From: Megaleporinus macrocephalus
Lineage: Eukaryota > Chordata > Actinopteri > Characiformes > Anostomidae
Direction: 5' to 3'
Assembly: GCA_021613375.1 (NCBI GenBank)
Contig: CM038727.1
Span: 4,337,458 to 4,401,457 of the forward strand
DNA length: 64,000 nt
Shown: one piece after another, positions 57,790 to 64,000 of the stretch
Numbering within the stretch: position 1 is the stretch's first letter
Layout of the letters: every line of letters begins with the position of its first letter
The notes under the pieces: generated by a model
Told to the model about the DNA's origin: nothing
The model's input: the letters and a program-made list of their open reading frames with translations, nothing else
Database searches by the model: none
Position numbers and translations under genes: made by a program

Positions 57790-58213
57790 TGTAGTGGCAG
57801 CTCTTTCTTGCTTGTTTGCTACCAACGGAGCGGGTGTAAAAGCAACCGGACTGACGCGACGAATTCCTCGAACTCAAATCTTCATAAAAGCGTGTTTACT
57901 GACATATGCGTCAAAATACAAAAAAAACATCAATAATCCAAGCTGTACAGTTCTCTAATGCTCGAGGTCTTAATTGGTTGATCGGTCAGAAAACTGTATC
58001 ACTTCCACCCGACCGTCTAATTCAAGATTATACTTGTCTTGTGATATATATAAAAAATAACTCAGGTACCTACACCCCTAGTGGTTAAACCCATGAACTT
58101 CACGTTGATGAACTAACGTTTCCTACTGCCTGAATTTACATAAGTATGCATTCCTAGATGTATTTAACAAACAATTATTTAAATTAAACACATTTCTCAA
58201 TATGGCTCTTACA
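57790..58213 (-). repeat. Probable 3' LTR of the BEL/Pao element
   Basis: It is bounded by TGTAAGAGCC and, at the far side, GCCACTACA (element orientation), so it starts TG and ends CA, about 424 bp. A purine-rich tract lies immediately upstream in the element. A TATATATAT tract lies inside. The matching 5' LTR is beyond the window, so the ends are inferred. Confidence 0.6.
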
Positions 58214-58226
58214 TTTCCGGCCCCTA
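58214..58226 (-). other. Polypurine tract
   Basis: In element direction AGGGGCCGGAAA directly precedes the LTR start, the usual site of plus-strand priming. It is G/A-rich with a CC interruption. Confidence 0.5.
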
Positions 58227-58399
58227 ATTGTTTACACTGTGGACAGAACAATTACCACATTTTCATTTAAACAAGAGCCATAGCTTAATCTCACAAGTTT
58301 CTCACTAATATAACTAAAGTTATAGGTTTCCAGGTCCTCCTAACTGAAACTATCAAACTCAAACTTCAGATCAGTCCAGTTCAAGAGCACTCGAGTCAT

Positions 58400-60598
58400 T
58401 TATCCTGCCTCTTGCATCAAGCAGAGCTTACTCACTGGTCTGTCCAATTGGCTGGTTTTTGTCTGCACAACAGCTCGCCTGACCATACCCTTGGCGTCAG
58501 GCAAGGTCTTTGTGATCCGGCCCATTATCCAAGAGTTGCGTGGTGCAGTGTCATCTGCTATCAAGACAATGTCTCCCTCTTGAAAGTTCCTCTTTGGTCT
58601 TGACCACCTTTGGCGACTCTGAAGTAGTGGTAGGTACTCCCTGAGCCACCTGGTCCAAAACAGATCTGCAATATATTGCATTTGCCTCCATCGTCTCCGA
58701 GCATACTGGTCTTTCTTGGAGAAGATTCCAGGAGGGATGCTTGGTTGCGCTCTCAAAAGCAATAAATGGTTAGGTGTCAAGACGTCAAGATCACTAGGAT
58801 CGTCTGATGCCAGTGTGAGAGGCCTGTTGTTAATGATGGACTCCACCTCACACATGACAGTTAGCAGACCTTCATCATCCAGTGTCTGCTGTCTGACGAC
58901 TGAGTTCAAGATTTTCCGGACTGTACGTATCTGTCTTTCCCACACGCCGCCGTGATGAGAGGCAGCGGGTGCATTAAAGATCCATTTGACTCCTCTTTCC
59001 ATCATGGCATCAGCAATTCTCCTTTGGTTCAGATCTTGAAGTGCCTCCCGCAGCTCTCTCTCCGCAGCGACAAAATTAGTCCCATTGTCTGAGCGTATGA
59101 TTTTGGCCTGACCTCTTCTGCATGTAAAGCGGCGGAGCGCATTCATGCAGGAGTCGGTGTCCAAACTATGGGCAATCTCAATGTGGACTGCTCGTATGGT
59201 AAGACAGGTAAAGAGTACTCCGTATCTTTTGACGTGGCTTCGTCCTCGCTTGACCGCAAAAGGCCCAAAAAAGTCTACTCCTACATTGGTAAATGGAGGC
59301 TGATCCGGTGTGATGCGGTCCGATGGCAGATCTGCCATTTTTTGCTCTCCTGTCCTACTGCTGAGTCTTCTGCAAACTGTGCATCTTGAAATTATGCCTC
59401 TAATTGCTGAGCTCACTTGAGGTATCCAATACTTGGTACGCAGCTTGGATAACATGTAGTTACGTCCACAATGTCCAATTTCCTTGTGAATGTGTTGCAA
59501 GATGAGGGCCGCAATTGTAGACCCCTTGCCTAGAACTGCAGGGTGCTTCGTCTCCTCTGGCATTGGCAGTCTGGAGAGACGTCCGCCCACTCTCACAATT
59601 CCATCCTTCAGGAAGGGATCCAATTTGTAAATTGGACTGGTCTTTTTTACATGTCCAACTGTCTGTAGAGCCATAATTTCCTCTGGATAAGTTTGGAGCT
59701 GACTAACCCTTATTAGCTCATTCTCTGCCCTTTCCAGGTCTTCTATGGTGAGCAAAATTGGTTGTAGCATCAGCCGACACCTTTGTACATGTGCTGTCGC
59801 CAGCCGCTCCTGTTGCTTTGGACAGCTCTCTGACAATTTTACTTTGTCCACAAAGACCTTTCTTTTCTCTCTCAAATGTAGCAGCACTTGCTTTAGCTTC
59901 AAAAGCCAAGCCACAGCCCTTCTTAACCGTGCCCAATCAGAATAGTACGCGATTAGCTGATTCAGAGCCAATGCCTTTTTCCATCCACACTCTTCAACCA
60001 TTACTGCACAGGACTTGACCTCGGGGTCATCTTGAGTTATGTCCTTCCCAAAAGGCAATTCAGGCCAATCTTCTTGAGACTTTAGAAGAAAACTTGGGCC
60101 TCGTAACCAAGTCTTGCTTTCCAGGAACTCTTTCACTTTCATCCCTCTTGAGGCTTGGTCTGCGGGATTTTCTTCGGACTTCACATAATGCCACTGGGAA
60201 GGATGGCTACGTTCCCTAATCATTGTGATTCTATTTGCGACAAAGGTCTTGAAGCGACTATGTTCGTTTTCAATGTATCTTAGAACTGTGGTGCTATCCG
60301 TCCAAAAGACAGAGTCTTGAAGCGGCACCTGTAGTTCCTGTCGCCACATCTGGTCCATTTTCGCAGCCAACACTGCAGCGGTTAGCTCTAGCCGTGGGAT
60401 TGTTACCCGTTTCAAGGGGGCTACTCTTGCCTTTCCCATTATGAGAGTGCAACACTTCTCCCCAGCTTGATTGGTCAGTAGCAGGTATGTTGCGGTGCCG
60501 TAGCCAGTCTCGGATGCATCGGCAAAGTGATGTAGTTGTGCTGACTGCGAAGAACCGAATTCCCTTGGCTTCACACACCTTCTTACTGTGAATCCCTC
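58400..60598 (-). CDS. BEL/Pao pol, 3' part: RNase H and integrase
   Basis: About 730 codons in the same frame as the upstream ORF, separated by a single TAA, so it has no start of its own. RNase H: HHFADASETGYG near residue 15, IPRLELTAA, WTDSTTVL (Asp) and ENPADQASRG. Integrase: zinc-binding HIHKEIGHCG with CTVC about 35 residues on; catalytic core Asp in GVDFFGP (about 434), Asp in IRSDNGTNF (about 496) and Glu in GGVWERQ (about 546). The C-terminal part has RWSRPKRNFQEGDIVLI, as in the domain that follows integrase in BEL elements. All key residues appear present. Length is normal for the family. Because of the stop, it would not be made without readthrough. Confidence 0.9.
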   Translation of the reverse strand, partial: EGFTVRRCVKPREFGSSQSAQLHHFADASETGYGTATYLLLTNQAGEKCCTLIMGKARVAPLKRVTIPRLELTAAVLAAKMDQMWRQELQVPLQDSVFWTDSTTVLRYIENEHSRFKTFVANRITMIRERSHPSQWHYVKSEENPADQASRGMKVKEFLESKTWLRGPSFLLKSQEDWPELPFGKDITQDDPEVKSCAVMVEECGWKKALALNQLIAYYSDWARLRRAVAWLLKLKQVLLHLREKRKVFVDKVKLSESCPKQQERLATAHVQRCRLMLQPILLTIEDLERAENELIRVSQLQTYPEEIMALQTVGHVKKTSPIYKLDPFLKDGIVRVGGRLSRLPMPEETKHPAVLGKGSTIAALILQHIHKEIGHCGRNYMLSKLRTKYWIPQVSSAIRGIISRCTVCRRLSSRTGEQKMADLPSDRITPDQPPFTNVGVDFFGPFAVKRGRSHVKRYGVLFTCLTIRAVHIEIAHSLDTDSCMNALRRFTCRRGQAKIIRSDNGTNFVAAERELREALQDLNQRRIADAMMERGVKWIFNAPAASHHGGVWERQIRTVRKILNSVVRQQTLDDEGLLTVMCEVESIINNRPLTLASDDPSDLDVLTPNHLLLLRAQPSIPPGIFSKKDQYARRRWRQMQYIADLFWTRWLREYLPLLQSRQRWSRPKRNFQEGDIVLIADDTAPRNSWIMGRITKTLPDAKGMVRRAVVQTKTSQLDRPVSKLCLMQEAG

Positions 60599-63500
60599 TT
60601 ACAGATTCATTTCTGCCAACCATTCTTGCCATCTGAGTGTCTGGCAGTCTTTGAGTTCTTGATCCCAGCCACACTTTTCTTCACACAGAGACCTCAGGAT
60701 CTGCTTTGCGGGTAGAATAACTGGCGCCAGGAATCCTAAGGGGTCATACAATGCACTGACTACTGACAGGATCCCACGCCTCGTTATAGGCCTTTTCGGA
60801 AGATTCAGTTGGAATTTGAAACTGTCTGACTTTGTGCACCACTGGATACCCAGGGCACGCTCCATAGGAAGGATGTTGTGGCTCAGGTTCAAATCTTTAA
60901 CGTCAGTGGCACGATCTTCTTCAGGGATGGCCAGCAGAACAGCCGTACTGGAACTGACCCATTTAACCAGCTGAAAGCCACCCATAGTGCACAATGCTCT
61001 TAGGTCTTTTACAAGCTGAATTGCTTGAGCCTCAGAGGGAACTGATGTCAAGCAGTCATCCACATAGAAGTTGCGGAGAATTGTATTTATTGCTTCTGCA
61101 CTTGCTGTTCCTCTGTTGTCCTCTGCTGTTTTCCTTAAGGCATAAGATGCGCAACTTGGTGAAGACGTAGCACCAAAAAGATGGACGGTCATTCTGAATT
61201 CTTCCATTACTTCGCTCAGGTTGCCATCCGGCCACCACAGGAAACGTAGAAGATCCGCATCTTCTTCAGGGACCTTAACCTGATAGAACATGGCCTTGAT
61301 ATCTGCCATCAAGGCCACGGGTTCTTGTCTGAATCTCATTAAAACACCTATGAGCGTGTTGGTAAGATTCGGGCCCTGTAGCAACTGCTCATTCAGAGAG
61401 ACTCCTCTATACGTTGCTGTACAATCAAAAACAACACGAATTTTCTGTTTCTTAGGGTGATACACTCCGTGGTGGGGAATGTACCACACCCTGCCATCAT
61501 CACGCTGCAGTTGCTCCTTGGGAACCTTGACTGCATATTCATTCTTAATGACATCCTTCATGAACGTCTTATAGTCTTCATGGAAGCTTGCGTGTCTTTT
61601 CAGTTTCCTTTTCAAGCTGATGGCGCGTTGTTCTGCAATACAACGGTTGTTTGGCATTTGGACCGCTGCATTTTTCAGTGGCAAGCCCACACAGTAATGC
61701 CCATCCACCAGTCTAACGGAACTACTCACCAGAGACATGAACTTGTGGTCTTCCTGTGACATTTCGTCTTTCTCTTCACAGTCGCGCTCTGGGAAGTCTG
61801 CATTATACTGTTGTCTTAACAGTTCCTCTATTTCCACAACTGAGAGATGGTTAACTTTGTAGCTTTCATCAGTGTCACTGTCCATCTTCAGATTTCTTAG
61901 TAGCCCATTCACCACCCAGCCTAAAGCTGTTCTCACTGCATAAGGACCATCTCCTTCGCTATGTATTACTTGCCATGGTTCCATTGCCCTTGGGACATTG
62001 ACACCTATGAGCAGGCCCACGTCAGCTTCAATCTGAGGTAGAGATACATCTTTCAGGTAAGGCCACCTTGAAATGTCTTCCTGTTTAGGAATGTTCTCCC
62101 TTTGCACTGGAATGAAGCCATGGGTAAATACCTTGGGCAGGTCTATGTAGGTGTCTTCTTCCAGACCACACACTTCTAAGTCTGTCAAAACAAACGTCTT
62201 CAAAACCTTACTGTCACCTGCCTTGCTACAGCCCATAGTGTTGAGCAGAATCTGTGTTCTTCTGCCCCTGAGTTTAAGCTTTCTCAGGAGGTCTTCAGTG
62301 CAAAAGCTTGCCGTGCTGCCAGGATCCATAAATGCATATGTTACCACATATCTTTCGCTTCTCTTGGATTTGATCTTAACGGGCAAAACAGCTAATGCAC
62401 TTTTCCCTCCGGCCCCAGTATAGGAACAAGCCTCATGCTTTAGAGTGACACAGGCATTGGAGATTTTTTTGCTCTCAGAGCAGTCTTCTTCATTCTTAAC
62501 AACAGGCAAGCTGTTTTCTTTCTGCTCTATGTGCAACAGATCTGGATGTCTTTGTAAACATATTTGACACTTTGCTTTCCTCTTACAGTCCTTGCTAAGG
62601 TGTCCTGGGAAAAGGCATCCAAAACACATGCCTTTACACCTTAAAAAGGTCAATCTGTCATTAAGTGGTAGTTCTCTAATCTTTCTACACTCTGCTAGAG
62701 TGTGCTTGTTATGGCAGTAGACACAAGGTTTCTGCAAGGCTACATTAACAACTTTCCTAACTGCCACTTCTTGCTTTTCTTCTTGTGGAGCCTCAACATC
62801 TGTAGCAAAGCTGCTGTTTTCCCTTTGAGTACCTTTCTTGACTTGGTTGTCTTTTCTGCTCTTTCCTTCTTTCGTTGCGTGAGGCTCTGACATGCTTCCA
62901 AATAAGGGGTCCATGATGATTTTCACCTGGCGATCGATGAACTCGACTATGTCTGAGAACTTTGGACGTCCTCTCTCCTTCTCTTGAATTTCAAAGGCTG
63001 TCACTCTCCATTTCTCACGCAATTTATACGGAAGCTTTGAAAGGACTGTCCGCATATTAGTGGGGTTGTCCATTTCCTCCATGAACTCTAAATCATCCAT
63101 TGTGTTCTTACAGCCAGTCAGGAACAGCACATAAGCATTGAGAGCTTTACCATCTTCTTGCTTGATAATAGGCCAGTTCAATGCTTTCTCCATGTATGCA
63201 TTTGCAATCTTTAGCTCATTGCCATAGTGTTTCCGCAGCAGCCTTCTGGCTTCCTTGTAGCCTCTTTCTGATGGCATGTGCTCACAACTACGGACCAGTT
63301 CCTGTGCTTCACCACCGGTGTACTGTTCCAGGTAATAGAACTTATCTTGATATGTATCCGCTTTGCTCTCAATCGCATGTTCAAATGATCTAATGAATGA
63401 CTTGTAAGTGAGAGGATCACCTTTAAACACCGGAACCTCCTTTCGTGGCAGACCTGACAGATTGTGCTGTCTAACAAGCATCTCTGTGATGACGTTTTGT

Positions 63501-64000
63501 TTCTGTAATACCTGATGGATATCGTTGTCATCATCCATTTGTCCTGCAGCTTGTCTCTGGTGGCTATCAGCTGGCTGGTGTATTCCAGGACCAGGGCTTT
63601 GTACTACTTTTCCTGACGATGGCTGTACTCTATCATCCATTTCCTTTACCTTCACCCTTTGTCTAAGAGATCTTTTAGAGACATAACTATTCATGCCATC
63701 TTCTTCATAGGACTCTAACACCTTCAACTTTGCTATGGATTCCGCAAGTGCTGCGTCCACTTCCAACCTTTCTCTTTTAGCCCTGAGCCTAGCCTCCTCA
63801 AGTTCAAGAGTTTGTTTTTGTTCCAATGCCGCTGCTCGTGCTAGGAGAGCTGCATATTCTGCTGCTTCCCTGGCGCGGACTGTTGACAATGAGCTCCCTG
63901 TGGATCCTCTTGACCCACCCGAGGCCACGGATCCATATTTACTTTTCGGTCTACAGTCCCTTAGATTAACTTGCGAAACACTATCGCCCACATCATCATC
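60599..64000 (-). CDS. BEL/Pao gag-protease-reverse transcriptase, open to window edge
   Basis: About 1,130 codons ending at TAA (60,599-60,601). The frame stays open to the last base, so the true start lies outside. In order, counting from 63,991: coiled-coil-like Ala/Glu/Arg stretch (about 40-95), Gag DUF1759-like region (about 185-330, VPVFKGDPLTYKSF), CCHC zinc knuckle CFGCLFPGHLSKDC (about 456-469), protease with YAFMDPGSTASFC (about 552-564), and reverse transcriptase with RVVFDCTA, ALMADIKAMFYQV and the catalytic YVDD (about 976-979), then SALYDPLGFLAPV. The protease has DPG in place of the commoner DTG/DSG. The stop after about 1,130 codons cuts off RNase H and integrase. Confidence 0.92.
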   Translation of the reverse strand, partial: DDDVGDSVSQVNLRDCRPKSKYGSVASGGSRGSTGSSLSTVRAREAAEYAALLARAAALEQKQTLELEEARLRAKRERLEVDAALAESIAKLKVLESYEEDGMNSYVSKRSLRQRVKVKEMDDRVQPSSGKVVQSPGPGIHQPADSHQRQAAGQMDDDNDIHQVLQKQNVITEMLVRQHNLSGLPRKEVPVFKGDPLTYKSFIRSFEHAIESKADTYQDKFYYLEQYTGGEAQELVRSCEHMPSERGYKEARRLLRKHYGNELKIANAYMEKALNWPIIKQEDGKALNAYVLFLTGCKNTMDDLEFMEEMDNPTNMRTVLSKLPYKLREKWRVTAFEIQEKERGRPKFSDIVEFIDRQVKIIMDPLFGSMSEPHATKEGKSRKDNQVKKGTQRENSSFATDVEAPQEEKQEVAVRKVVNVALQKPCVYCHNKHTLAECRKIRELPLNDRLTFLRCKGMCFGCLFPGHLSKDCKRKAKCQICLQRHPDLLHIEQKENSLPVVKNEEDCSESKKISNACVTLKHEACSYTGAGGKSALAVLPVKIKSKRSERYVVTYAFMDPGSTASFCTEDLLRKLKLRGRRTQILLNTMGCSKAGDSKVLKTFVLTDLEVCGLEEDTYIDLPKVFTHGFIPVQRENIPKQEDISRWPYLKDVSLPQIEADVGLLIGVNVPRAMEPWQVIHSEGDGPYAVRTALGWVVNGLLRNLKMDSDTDESYKVNHLSVVEIEELLRQQYNADFPERDCEEKDEMSQEDHKFMSLVSSSVRLVDGHYCVGLPLKNAAVQMPNNRCIAEQRAISLKRKLKRHASFHEDYKTFMKDVIKNEYAVKVPKEQLQRDDGRVWYIPHHGVYHPKKQKIRVVFDCTATYRGVSLNEQLLQGPNLTNTLIGVLMRFRQEPVALMADIKAMFYQVKVPEEDADLLRFLWWPDGNLSEVMEEFRMTVHLFGATSSPSCASYALRKTAEDNRGTASAEAINTILRNFYVDDCLTSVPSEAQAIQLVKDLRALCTMGGFQLVKWVSSSTAVLLAIPEEDRATDVKDLNLSHNILPMERALGIQWCTKSDSFKFQLNLPKRPITRRGILSVVSALYDPLGFLAPVILPAKQILRSLCEEKCGWDQELKDCQTLRWQEWLAEMNL

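Larger units (their letters stand above)
57790..64000 (-). mobile_element. BEL/Pao LTR retrotransposon, 5' end outside window
   Basis: Order in element direction: Gag (DUF1759-like) with zinc knuckle, aspartic protease, reverse transcriptase, RNase H, integrase, C-terminal integrase-associated domain, polypurine tract, LTR. This order and the single gag-pol frame are those of the BEL/Pao superfamily. No envelope-like ORF is seen between integrase and the LTR. The reading frame is intact except for one stop. Confidence 0.9.

Noticed and set aside
57508..57825. 105-aa acidic minus-strand ORF
   Set aside because: Low-complexity translation of a trinucleotide-type repeat, running into the LTR.

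Overview
The window looks like nuclear DNA of a bony fish, probably an ostariophysan. The evidence is intron-containing genes with consensus splice sites, pol III-type SINEs, relics of Tc1/mariner and PIF/Harbinger transposons, a BEL/Pao LTR retrotransposon, and very abundant minisatellites. The taxon is inferred from repeat types only; nothing names the species. There are no operons and no bacterial signals.

Layout. From 1 to 26 kb there is no convincing host gene. This part is a mosaic of minisatellites (units of about 10, 20, 24, 35, 50 and 87 bp) and decayed transposons. Several minisatellites can be traced to internal pieces of transposons in this same window: the array at 1-535 matches the tail of the SINE at 12,160; the 24-bp array at 13.6-14.6 kb lies inside a MITE that also sits intact in two introns; the 20-bp arrays at 22-26 kb and 39.5-42.5 kb are expansions of the 5' (A-box-like) end of a tRNA-type retroposon.

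From 26.1 to 37.6 kb and again from 42.5 to 56.2 kb lies a large direct segmental duplication. Each copy carries one multi-exon plus-strand gene that I do not recognise. I rebuilt both by hand: copy A has 18 coding exons (about 750 aa) and copy B has 16 (about 679 aa). Every intron is phase 1, so every internal exon is a multiple of three and can be lost or gained without a frameshift. The deduced protein has a Cys-rich start and a highly charged basic segment, acidic repeat modules, a set of short helical modules, a Pro/Gln/Arg-rich repeat, and a Gly/Arg-rich C-terminus. The gene shows duplication at four scales: 15-aa coding repeats, an exon pair (three in A, two in B), a four-exon block, and the whole locus. 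A 3.1-kb Harbinger relic with a CTG target duplication interrupts only copy B, upstream of the gene. This gene pair is the best candidate here for something undescribed.

From 57.8 kb to the end, on the minus strand, is most of a BEL/Pao retrotransposon: a likely 3' LTR, integrase, RNase H, reverse transcriptase, protease and Gag. One in-frame stop lies between reverse transcriptase and RNase H. Its 5' end runs off the window.
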